From the NCBI GenBank assembly GCA_013002925.1, contig JABDLQ010000173.1:1-5101 (forward strand): 5,101 bases of DNA, in the 5' to 3' direction. Below, one piece after another: positions 1 through 5,101 of the stretch (positions are counted from its first letter, which is position 1; every line of letters begins with the position of its first letter). The notes beneath the pieces are model-generated. The model saw only the letters and a list, made by a program, of their open reading frames with translations. It ran no database searches and was not told the DNA's origin. The stretch comes from Gammaproteobacteria bacterium (GTDB taxonomy: Bacteria > Pseudomonadota > Gammaproteobacteria > Steroidobacterales > SZUA-146). Position numbers and translations under genes: made by a program.

Positions 1-2315
1 GTGCGTCCGATGTCGCCACACAGTGTGGGATCCAGCGTGGCAACGCAGTTTGATAGCTGAACTTCTGCGTCCAGGGCCTGAATTGCACCTTTGACTTCAT
101 GATCATAATAGGTTGCCTCAACCTGGAGCGAGTCGATCCAGTCAACGCTCTCTACCCAGGCCGCATCGTAGACGACGCCGAACGTGAAGCTGTCGGCTTC
201 TTCAGGCCTGAGGTTGGGGTTACCACCTGTTGTCACCGAGATCTGCGGATTAAACTGGATATAGCTGCCATCAGCCGGGACTCGTAGCGCGACACAGTTG
301 GCGATGGTCGCCGGTGAAGCTGCCGTGTTACCCGCGACTGTGCCGTTAAAGTCAGAACATACGTCGTTGATTGTCTGGTCAAAGCGGGCCGCTGAACCAA
401 ACAACTCGCCAATTCCGGGTGCGCGCAGGCCTTCGGCAACCGTAGCCCGAAACAGCAGGTTTTCGATGGGTCGGTATTTTATGCCGAACTTGGTCGTGGT
501 TTCATTGCCAAACGTGCTGTAGTCGGACACCCGCACCGCACCGGAAAAATCAAGAAGATCAGCGCCGGCAACTTCTTTTAGAATGGGCACTGCAATTTCA
601 AGATAAAACTCATCGGTGTCAAAGCCACCGCTGGTCGGTGTTGAGGGTACGCCCGCACTGTCACCGGCCACGACCACCGCGTCGGGCTGGAAAAATCCGT
701 CCTGTTCGCGGTGCTCAAGGCCGGCGGCGAAGGCCAATGTACCGTAGGGGAGTTCTGCAATATCGCCGGTCACGTTAAGCACAAAATCAACCAATGATTG
801 CTCGCTCACATCTTTCTGGATAAAGCCTACATAATCCAGCATCGCCTGGGTGATGGTGCCGCCACCGGCACCCTGGCCGCCAAAGAAATTAAACGGGACG
901 CAGGGGGCGGTGCAATCGGCCAGTGGTCCGAGAGCACGCATCAGGCGTCGGGAGTTGTAACCCCCCCGTTTGATCTGGTCCGCACGGTTTTCAGAAACCG
1001 TCAGAGTGCCGTCCCAGTAAAACTTTCGGTCGCCCACTTCAAATGCACCTTCGATGCCGCCAGCTACGTACCAGGTATTTACATCCTGATCAAAAATCCG
1101 TGGGCCACCTTCCAGGGGACGACGTCCGAAGAAATACGCGTTGGTAGCCGAATCGACAGTAAAGCCGAACGGGTTAAACGGGTTGGTAACGTCAATGGAA
1201 ATAGTGTCCAGCAGGTTTCCGTTACCGGCTTCAGGCCCGATAAAAATCGGTTCCGGCGCAGCCTGGTTTGTGGACTTGCGATTGTTAAACAAGCCCTTGA
1301 TAAATATGGTCAGGTCGTCATTGATCTCGTGCCGACCCTGGGCATAAACATTGGTGCGCTGACTGGGCGTCAGGACCAGATTGAACTGGGAAAAATTGAA
1401 CCGGTCGGCTGTTGTAAATGGGTGAAAGTCATCACCGACACAAGGGGTGGCCGGATTATATCTGGGGATGCCGGTAACGCCGTCATTAATCGTGCAGTCG
1501 ACCTGCATGTTGGTGTTGGGGTCAGTCAGAAAGAACCGTCCCTGAGGGGTGCCGGAACTGCCACCCTGACCCGTGGTGACAAAGGGAATGGGCGTGGATG
1601 ACTGTCTGCGATCGCGTGCCTTGACGTCAGCAGAATCGGTAAAGCCCAGATTAAAGAACACGCTGGTGCGATCGGATTTGGTGCCCATGGACACGCTGTA
1701 TTCCTGCACTTCACCATCGCCTTCATCATAGGCGCCCAGGTACGCCGAGGCCGCCATACCCTCAAAGTCTTTTTTAGTAATGATGTTGACAACGCCGGAA
1801 ATCGCATCAGAACCGTAAATGGATGATGCACCATCTTCCAGAACCTCGATGCGCTCGATGATACTTAGCGGGATCGTATTCAGGTCAACCGCCGAAGACA
1901 CACCACTGGCCGAGGAACCGTTAACCCAGCGCACCCCGTCTACCAGCACCAGGGTCCGTTTCGATCCCAAAAAGCGCAAATCAACCTGGGAGGCCCCGGC
2001 ACCAATGCCGCCACCGTCAGGAGGGAAGCCAAAATTTCCGCTACTGTTAAACCGGGTGTTCAGTGCACCGCCTGAGCCGGATAAACGCTGCAGGTAATCA
2101 CCCACAGCTGTGAGCCCGGAACGCTCAATGTCGGCCGCCGAAATTTCCAGAATCGGCGCTCCCTGGTTAAGTGGATCCTGACGGATGCGCGAACCGGTGA
2201 CCAGAACCTCTTCTACATTCTGGCCAAGTGATTGCACTATTGTATGAGGTGATAACAGCAAAATTGCGCTGAGCGTTAGAAAAATGAGTCTGGTTGGTTG
2301 AAAGTGAGTCTTCAT
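1..2315 (-). CDS. TonB-dependent outer-membrane receptor, 3' end outside window
   Basis: Outer-membrane 22-strand barrel receptor that imports a ligand using energy from TonB-ExbBD. The frame is open for 771 codons from ATG 2315-2313 to the left edge; I checked every codon and found no stop. A GAGGT ribosome site lies 7 nt before the start. Residues 1-29 look like a signal peptide: basic start, hydrophobic stretch at 10-22, possible cut after VQS at 27-29. A TonB-box-like EEVLVTGSRI follows at 35-44. The plug domain spans about 45-185, with LGSKRTLVLVDG at 116-127 and IERIEVLEDGASSIYGSDA at 153-171, then GVVNIITKK. Barrel motifs include GLRAPGIGEL at 629-638 and NPNLRPEEADSFTFG at 699-713. 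By family size, roughly 150-250 residues are missing. All eight visible cysteines form four close pairs. The family is certain; the ligand cannot be told from the sequence, and no substrate-specific neighbour is visible. Confidence 0.95.
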   Translation of the reverse strand, partial: MKTHFQPTRLIFLTLSAILLLSPHTIVQSLGQNVEEVLVTGSRIRQDPLNQGAPILEISAADIERSGLTAVGDYLQRLSGSGGALNTRFNSSGNFGFPPDGGGIGAGASQVDLRFLGSKRTLVLVDGVRWVNGSSASGVSSAVDLNTIPLSIIERIEVLEDGASSIYGSDAISGVVNIITKKDFEGMAASAYLGAYDEGDGEVQEYSVSMGTKSDRTSVFFNLGFTDSADVKARDRRQSSTPIPFVTTGQGGSSGTPQGRFFLTDPNTNMQVDCTINDGVTGIPRYNPATPCVGDDFHPFTTADRFNFSQFNLVLTPSQRTNVYAQGRHEINDDLTIFIKGLFNNRKSTNQAAPEPIFIGPEAGNGNLLDTISIDVTNPFNPFGFTVDSATNAYFFGRRPLEGGPRIFDQDVNTWYVAGGIEGAFEVGDRKFYWDGTLTVSENRADQIKRGGYNSRRLMRALGPLADCTAPCVPFNFFGGQGAGGGTITQAMLDYVGFIQKDVSEQSLVDFVLNVTGDIAELPYGTLAFAAGLEHREQDGFFQPDAVVVAGDSAGVPSTPTSGGFDTDEFYLEIAVPILKEVAGADLLDFSGAVRVSDYSTFGNETTTKFGIKYRPIENLLFRATVAEGLRAPGIGELFGSAARFDQTINDVCSDFNGTVAGNTAASPATIANCVALRVPADGSYIQFNPQISVTTGGNPNLRPEEADSFTFGVVYDAAWVESVDWIDSLQVEATYYDHEVKGAIQALDAEVQLSNCVATLDPTLCGDIGR

Positions 2316-2322
2316 CTTTTTT

Positions 2323-2327
2323 ACCTC
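2323..2327 (-). promoter_or_regulatory. Ribosome binding site of the TonB-dependent receptor
   Basis: The minus strand reads GAGGT, then seven A-rich bases, then ATG. The strong match and good spacing fix the start at 2315 and agree with a signal peptide beginning at that methionine. Confidence 0.8.
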
Positions 2328-2369
2328 GTGCCGTGTACCCTTGCGGGAGGATTATCGTGAACAAAAATC

Positions 2370-2399
2370 TGAAGATAAATTTTGACCCCAATATCTTCA
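2370..2399 (-). repeat. Inverted repeat in the receptor leader, followed by a T-run
   Basis: Perfect 8-bp arms TGAAGATA (2370-2377) and TATCTTCA (2392-2399) flank a 14-base loop, about 55 bases upstream of the receptor start codon. Read on the minus strand, the second arm is followed by GATTTTTG. This is either a weak, AT-rich attenuator-like hairpin in the mRNA leader or a DNA operator for a regulator of the receptor. The arms are visible in the sequence; the role is inference. Confidence 0.5.
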
Positions 2400-2545
2400 A
2401 ACTGAACGTTGCGTTAGCGATAGTAAACGATATGACAAAGTAAAACGGTGTAGTCTTTGCAAGAAGAACTGATAACAATATTGCGGATTGACAGGCAAAT
2501 TGTAGACTGAATTGTACGATACACCAAACACTGATTGACCATCAG

Positions 2546-2575
2546 GTTATGCATTAATTTAAATGATTAAATCAA
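2546..2575 (-). promoter_or_regulatory. Possible sigma-70 promoter for the receptor gene
   Basis: On the minus strand, TTGATT (2575-2570) and CATAAC (2551-2546) are 18 bases apart, each matching 4 of 6 consensus bases, with a very AT-rich spacer. It would give a leader of about 230 bases. The match is weak and a nearer promoter is possible, so this is only a candidate. Confidence 0.25.
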
Positions 2576-2681
2576 AGGTGTCCAGACGAAGCTAGTGTGT
2601 CATGCCGACACCGAATCTGATGAGCACTTTTAGAGTCAGAGATAGCCTTCAGCGACTTCAGTTCACCGCAGCCTGTCATTG

Positions 2682-2702
2682 CCAGTCTTAACAACAGACT
2701 GG
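2682..2702. repeat. Perfect 7-bp inverted repeat (hairpin)
   Basis: CCAGTCT and AGACTGG flank the 7-base loop TAACAAC. On a plus-strand RNA, two G-U pairs (2681/2703 and 2680/2704) could lengthen the stem. No T-run follows on either strand, so it is not a standard intrinsic terminator. Confidence 0.55.
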
Positions 2703-2815
2703 TGCGCTACGGTGTATGCCTTACGTGCACTGAGGCCCCGGGTCTTCATCAAATACGGATGGTTAAGCGGCAGTGTTTGCCAGATGGATGGCAGATATTT
2801 TGTGATGGTGAGTTG

Positions 2816-2826
2816 TGGAGACTCCA
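2816..2826. repeat. 11-bp palindrome TGGAG-A-CTCCA
   Basis: The 5-bp arms are separated by a single base, so it cannot fold as an RNA hairpin with a usable loop. If it has a function it would be as double-stranded DNA bound by a dimeric protein. It is short enough to be chance. Confidence 0.3.
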
Positions 2827-2840
2827 TTAGTTTGCAGTGA

Positions 2841-2869
2841 CCCCGGCAATTCCACTTTCTATTGCGGGG
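2841..2869. repeat. GC-rich hairpin with 9-bp stem and one bulge
   Basis: CCCCGGCAAT (2841-2850) pairs with ATTGCGGGG (2861-2869) over nine base pairs with one bulged G, around a 10-base loop. It is the strongest stem in the gene-free stretch. The inner arms are GCAAT and ATTGC, the words that also occur in the phaR promoter. No T-run follows on either strand. It overlaps a second, imperfect inverted repeat at 2856-2900, so the two folds would compete. Confidence 0.55.
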
Positions 2870-2900
2870 AGCATACACCGGCTGTTACCAGCTATAGAAA
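2856..2900. repeat. Imperfect 18-bp inverted repeat
   Basis: The arm at 2856-2873 and the reverse complement of 2883-2900 agree at 14 of 18 positions, starting with seven identical bases TTTCTAT, around a 9-base centre. It overlaps the 3' half of the GC-rich hairpin just to its left. It could be a remnant of a palindromic repeat element or an alternative fold; the function is unknown. Confidence 0.4.
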
Positions 2901-3004
2901 CTGAAGCGGAAACGGAGACCCGTCTTCGTAGGCAGGACAGAGGCTGCTCAAAATGTGCTGGTTCAGTTGCTGTGTCAATTCAGCTTTTCGCACAACGCGG
3001 GCTG

Positions 3005-3030
3005 GTTTCGACGTACGCCGAAACGTCGGC
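3005..3030. repeat. Three overlapping, mutually exclusive inverted repeats
   Basis: Three stems share the same bases: GTTTCG/CGAAAC (3005-3010 with 3019-3024), CGACGT/ACGTCG (3009-3014 with 3023-3028) and GCCGA/TCGGC with a tetraloop (3017-3021 with 3026-3030). Only one can form at a time in a single strand. No T-run follows on either strand. The pairings are visible; any switching role is speculation. Confidence 0.4.
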
Positions 3031-3123
3031 CATGATATTAGTAAGCCTGTAGTTGCAGGTTGTGTATCACGCTGCGCTTAGAACTACTGAATTACGACAC
3101 TGGATTCATATGGTGTTACAAAG

Positions 3124-3134
3124 TTGCTGCGCAA
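3124..3134. repeat. TTGC-N3-GCAA dyad just after the phaR-like stop
   Basis: TTGC-TGC-GCAA lies 4 bases beyond the stop codon of the PhaR-like gene. It is built from the same half-site core as the dyads in that gene's promoter region. Too short on its own to be significant. Confidence 0.3.
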
Positions 3135-3138
3135 GGAC

Positions 3139-3636
3139 TTAACCAGACTTGTCTTTGCGGGCTTCCTCGCGATCTTCTGTGCGGCTGGCGCTTCCACTGA
3201 TGGTTTTAAAAAATTCTTCTTGCGCCGTTTTCCAAAAAGACAGGTTCTTGCGTGCAATCTCGGACACAACATTCACAGGATCAACCCCCACAACGGATTT
3301 TAGTCGTGAACGAATCTGTTGTTGCTGGCCGCGGAACAGTTTGAGGCTCTGTTCCATATAACTACTGACCAAACCCTGCATATTGCCGTCATACGAGCGG
3401 ATGATTTGCGACAGAAAATCACGGCTGAAAATCGGCTCACCCGCCTGTTCCTGCTCGCTGATCACCTGCAGCAAAATGCTCTGCGTAATATCATTTTGGG
3501 ACTTCTTGTCGATAACGACAAAATTGACTTTCTCGAGGACCAGTCCACGGATATCAGCCAGCGTGATGTAACGGCTTTCTTCAGTGTCGTAGAGTCGGCG
3601 GTTCGGATATTTTTTGATAATACGAGGTTCACTCAT
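3139..3636 (-). CDS. phaR: PhaR-type polyhydroxyalkanoate synthesis regulator
   Basis: 165-residue cytoplasmic DNA-binding regulator. In characterised bacteria, PhaR binds DNA upstream of phasin genes and its own gene, and is released when it binds PHA, so granule-coating protein is made only when polymer is present. Residues 5-63 form the PHB/PHA accumulation regulator DNA-binding domain, with the diagnostic IKKYPNRRLYDTEESRYITL (7-26) and the DITQSILLQVISEQE segment. Residues 68-112 match the PHB_acc-type repeat (FSRDFLSQIIRSYDGNMQGL, then SYMEQSLKLF). The tail is charged. ATG 3636 is chosen because the domain begins right after it and AGAGAG lies 7 nt upstream; the longer reading would begin at a TTG and add 28 residues foreign to the family. 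It lies 136 bp after gluQ, with its own likely promoter. No phaC, phaB or phasin gene is visible, so the target genes are unknown. Repressor activity is inferred from family. Confidence 0.92.
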   Translation of the reverse strand: MSEPRIIKKYPNRRLYDTEESRYITLADIRGLVLEKVNFVVIDKKSQNDITQSILLQVISEQEQAGEPIFSRDFLSQIIRSYDGNMQGLVSSYMEQSLKLFRGQQQQIRSRLKSVVGVDPVNVVSEIARKNLSFWKTAQEEFFKTISGSASRTEDREEARKDKSG

Positions 3637-3643
3637 AAAATGG

Positions 3644-3649
3644 CTCTCT
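3644..3649 (-). promoter_or_regulatory. Ribosome binding site of the PhaR-like gene
   Basis: The minus strand reads AGAGAG, then seven bases, then ATG at 3636. The match is moderate, but it supports this ATG over the upstream TTG. Confidence 0.5.
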
Positions 3650-3701
3650 TTTCTTGAAGGTGCAACATTTTGAATCTGCAGAATCACCGTAGATGCACTG
3701 C

Positions 3702-3714
3702 GCAATAGGATTGC
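3702..3714. promoter_or_regulatory. Candidate PhaR operator half: GCAAT-N3-ATTGC
   Basis: Perfect 5-bp inverted repeat in the phaR leader region, just downstream of where transcription would start if the proposed -10 box is right. TGC-rich inverted repeats are the reported type of PhaR target in Paracoccus, so an autoregulatory site is plausible. The assignment is inference. Confidence 0.4.
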
Positions 3715-3722
3715 TCCCAAGA

Positions 3723-3752
3723 AGTGTAACCGCGGCGATTGCTGCTTTGCAA
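3723..3752 (-). promoter_or_regulatory. Possible sigma-70 promoter of the PhaR-like gene
   Basis: On the minus strand, TTGCAA (3752-3747) and TACACT (3728-3723) are 18 bases apart, each with 4 of 6 consensus matches. The start would fall near 3716, giving a leader of about 80 bases. The location between two inverted repeats fits a repressed promoter. Confidence 0.35.
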
Positions 3753-3753
3753 T
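3738..3753. promoter_or_regulatory. Candidate PhaR operator half: ATTGC-N6-GCAAT
   Basis: Perfect 5-bp inverted repeat that overlaps the proposed -35 box of the phaR-like gene. It uses the same words as the dyad at 3702-3714 but in the opposite orientation. A protein bound here would block RNA polymerase. Inference from position and sequence only. Confidence 0.4.
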
Positions 3754-3772
3754 TTTCGCATTTGTGCTTTTG

Positions 3773-4702
3773 TCAGGGCGATAATGTTTTCTTATTTAAC
3801 AACGCTTTATGATCCCATTGTGAAATAGCCCATGACCAGAGCTCTGGCGTTGGCAAGTGTTGCAGCGCAGACTCCGGCCGCATGCCAAGAGCAGTAAATG
3901 CAGCGCACAATTGCTGCGGTGCGTTTGAAACGTCCAGGGCTTTGGCACCGGTTTGTTTCGAGAGTTTTACCCCATCCTTGTTCAGCAGCACAGGTATGTG
4001 CGCCGTCTGTGGTCGCGGGTAGTTTAGTGCATCACGCAGCAGATGCTGACCGGCGGTTTCCTGCAGCAGGTCGCAACCGCGCACAATTTCCGTGATGTTT
4101 TGTGCTTCGTCGTCAATCGTTACGGCGAATTGATAGCTGGGGAGTTGGCATTTTCGCCAGACAATAAAATCGCCCTGGTCCCTGCCAAATTGAATCTGCT
4201 GATGCCCCTGGAGGTGATCCGTGTAACTTATTACGGTGTCGGTGGCATCAAACCGCCAGGCGGTTTCAGCATGGGCGGGTGGCGGCGAAACTCGACAGGT
4301 ACCCGGATAAATTCCGCTTTTCAAACCGTGTCTGGCAATGGTCTGCCGGATCAGTTTACGGCTGCAACTGCACCGGTAAACAGCCCCACGTTTCCTGAGC
4401 TTCTCAAGAGTCTCATGGTACAGCTCCATACGCTGGCTTTGGTAGAGGATCTCACCGTCCCACTCAAATCCAAGTGCTTCCAGCGTTGCGATGATGTTGG
4501 CAGTGCAGCCGGGGACTTCGCGCGGTGGGTCAATGTCCTCAATGCGTAGAAACCATTGGCCGCGCATTTTTCGTGCCGCAAGATAACTGGCCGTCGCCGC
4601 AATGAGCGACCCCATATGTAGCGGTCCGGTAGGGGAAGGCGCAAATCGTCCCCGATAGACGGTTTGCGTGGCCCCTGTCTGATCGTGTGAAGGGTTCAAC
4701 AC
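3773..4702 (-). CDS. gluQ: Glutamyl-Q tRNA(Asp) synthetase
   Basis: 309-residue paralogue of the glutamyl-tRNA synthetase catalytic core, without an anticodon-binding domain. The family activates glutamate without tRNA and attaches it to queuosine at position 34 of tRNA(Asp). The class I signature is RGRFAPSPTGPLHMGSL (17-33), with HMGS as the HIGH motif; the KMSKS equivalent is KLSKQ (246-250), typical of GluQ. Zinc ligands fit C111, C113, Y132 and C136. LRIEDIDPPRE (52-62) and the GDFIVWRK and EIVRGCDLL segments are further class hallmarks. The start is GTG 4702, only 4 nt from a weak GGAA; the next codon is TTG with 7-nt spacing, so the start may be one codon later. The core begins near residue 17, so the product is unaffected. 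It follows dksA by 67 bp, the usual gammaproteobacterial pairing, and is probably cotranscribed with it. It appears intact. Confidence 0.96.
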   Translation of the reverse strand: MLNPSHDQTGATQTVYRGRFAPSPTGPLHMGSLIAATASYLAARKMRGQWFLRIEDIDPPREVPGCTANIIATLEALGFEWDGEILYQSQRMELYHETLEKLRKRGAVYRCSCSRKLIRQTIARHGLKSGIYPGTCRVSPPPAHAETAWRFDATDTVISYTDHLQGHQQIQFGRDQGDFIVWRKCQLPSYQFAVTIDDEAQNITEIVRGCDLLQETAGQHLLRDALNYPRPQTAHIPVLLNKDGVKLSKQTGAKALDVSNAPQQLCAAFTALGMRPESALQHLPTPELWSWAISQWDHKALLNKKTLSP

Positions 4703-4743
4703 TCAATTCCGGCAATGCAGTGTGATATCTGCCCGGTCCGCGG

Positions 4744-4758
4744 CGGAGCAGCACCCCG
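4744..4758 (-). repeat. Small hairpin in the dksA-gluQ gap, no T-run
   Basis: On the minus strand, CGGGG and CTCCG pair over five positions (one G-U) around a 5-base loop, shortly after the dksA stop. No T-run follows, so it is not a recognisable intrinsic terminator. In Shigella a terminator in this gap limits gluQ expression; nothing equally clear is seen here. The dksA stop itself lies in an 11-bp palindrome, TGATC-T-GATCA, at 4762-4772. Confidence 0.3.
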
Positions 4759-4769
4759 TTGTGATCTGA

Positions 4770-5101
4770 TCAGCCGCCGAGCTGGCGCTCGCGAATTTCA
4801 TCGAGTGTTTTGCAATCGATGCACAATGTTGCGGTAGGCCGCGCCTCCAGCCGGCGAATACTGATTTCGACACCGCAGGATTCGCAATAACCGTAGTCTC
4901 CGCTTCCGACCATTGCCAGCGCCTCTTCAATTTTTTTGATGAGCTTGCGTTCACGGTCGCGAGTGCGCAGTTCGAGACTGAATTCGGATTCCTGCGTGGC
5001 ACGGTCATTCGGATCCGGAAAATTGGCTGCTTCGTCCTTCATGTGATGGACGGTGCGATCCACTTCTTCCATCAGCACAGTTTTCCAGTTGCGCAGGATC
5101 T
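4770..5101 (-). CDS. dksA: RNA polymerase-binding transcription factor DksA, 5' end outside window
   Basis: DksA enters the secondary channel of RNA polymerase and, with ppGpp, lowers rRNA promoter activity and activates amino-acid synthesis genes. The frame runs to the right edge; 109 complete codons before the TGA stop are visible. Compared with the 151-residue E. coli protein, about 40 N-terminal residues lie outside. The visible part starts in the first coiled-coil helix (LRNWKT, then EVDRTVHHMKDEAANFPDP). The tip motif DPNDRA keeps the two acidic residues and alanine needed for activity. The second helix follows with ESEFSLELRTRDRERKLIKK, then the zinc finger CESCG...LCIDC with four cysteines (CX2C, 17 residues, CX2C) and the C-terminal helix ending RERQLGG. 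Because all four cysteines are present, it is the zinc-binding form, not the cysteine-poor DksA2 type. Apparent shorter starts inside the window should be ignored. Confidence 0.97.
   Translation of the reverse strand, partial: ILRNWKTVLMEEVDRTVHHMKDEAANFPDPNDRATQESEFSLELRTRDRERKLIKKIEEALAMVGSGDYGYCESCGVEISIRRLEARPTATLCIDCKTLDEIRERQLGG

Larger units (their letters stand above)
2316..3138. other. 823-bp gene-free stretch between phaR-like gene and receptor
   Basis: I see no convincing protein gene here. The open frames on both strands are at most about 100 codons; the longest (2167-2478, minus) overlaps the receptor start in another frame. None has a recognisable motif. No tRNA T-loop or other standard RNA gene was found. 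The left third, about 2316-2580, is AT-rich and is best read as the promoter and leader of the receptor. The middle, about 2680-3030, holds several inverted repeats listed separately. No T-tailed hairpin was found shortly after the phaR stop, so the end of the phaR transcript is not obvious. The middle could be a structured non-coding RNA, a short mobile-repeat remnant or an operator region; the sequence alone does not decide. Confidence 0.6.

Noticed and set aside
798..1601. A 267-codon open frame on the plus strand
   Set aside because: It lies wholly opposite the receptor gene, whose minus-strand frame carries clear TonB-receptor motifs throughout. The plus-strand translation shows no family motif.
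2488..2520. TTGACA followed by TACGAT on the plus strand as a promoter
   Set aside because: The spacing is 21 bases, too long for sigma-70, and there is no plus-strand gene downstream.
2663..2878. Two overlapping ~71-codon frames (minus 2663-2878 and plus 2837-3052) as small genes
   Set aside because: Neither translation has a recognisable motif or good ribosome site, and both run through inverted repeats. They may simply be open by chance. Conservation in relatives would be needed to revive them.
2983..3033. A 16-17-codon minus-strand frame starting at ATG 3033-3031
   Set aside because: Very short, no ribosome site seen, and its bases are largely explained by the overlapping hairpins.
2640..3060. 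tRNA, insertion sequence or CRISPR array in the gene-free stretch
   Set aside because: No T-loop or acceptor pairing, no transposase fragment or matching terminal repeats, and no regularly spaced direct repeats were seen.
3319..3657. A 112-codon open frame on the plus strand
   Set aside because: It is antisense to the PhaR-like gene, and the PhaR domain match on the minus strand is unmistakable.
3643..3720. An extended PhaR start at a TTG adding 28 residues
   Set aside because: The added residues do not match the family, and the ATG at 3636 sits right before the conserved domain with an acceptable ribosome site.
4043..4549. A 168-codon open frame on the plus strand
   Set aside because: It is antisense to gluQ, which shows all its catalytic and zinc motifs on the other strand.

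Overview
The window looks like chromosomal DNA of a Gram-negative gammaproteobacterium, probably a free-living one that stores polyhydroxyalkanoate (PHA). Evidence: the dksA-gluQ gene pair, a typical gammaproteobacterial arrangement; a PhaR-type PHA regulator; and a large outer-membrane TonB-dependent receptor of the kind abundant in marine and environmental gammaproteobacteria. No genus can be assigned from the sequence alone. All four genes lie on the minus strand, so they read from right to left.

Reading order: (1) dksA enters at the right edge, with its N-terminal part outside the window. It encodes the RNA polymerase secondary-channel factor that acts with ppGpp. (2) After 67 bp comes gluQ, the glutamyl-queuosine tRNA(Asp) synthetase. 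(3) After a 136-bp gap comes a PhaR-family regulator. This gap holds a plausible promoter and a cluster of GCAAT/ATTGC inverted repeats that could be an autoregulatory operator. (4) An 823-bp stretch with no convincing protein gene follows. Its middle contains several inverted repeats able to form hairpins; its left part is the AT-rich leader and promoter region of the receptor gene. (5) A TonB-dependent receptor starts at 2315 and stays open to the left edge, so only its first 771 codons are seen.

The first two genes are housekeeping functions (stringent-response transcription control and tRNA modification). The other two are accessory: control of carbon storage and nutrient uptake. The commonly seen downstream neighbour pcnB is absent after gluQ. 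No tRNA, rRNA, insertion sequence, CRISPR array or phage gene was recognised. The items most worth a second look are the phaR operator-like cluster, the hairpin-rich non-coding stretch and the receptor leader palindrome. None is proven to be a new system.
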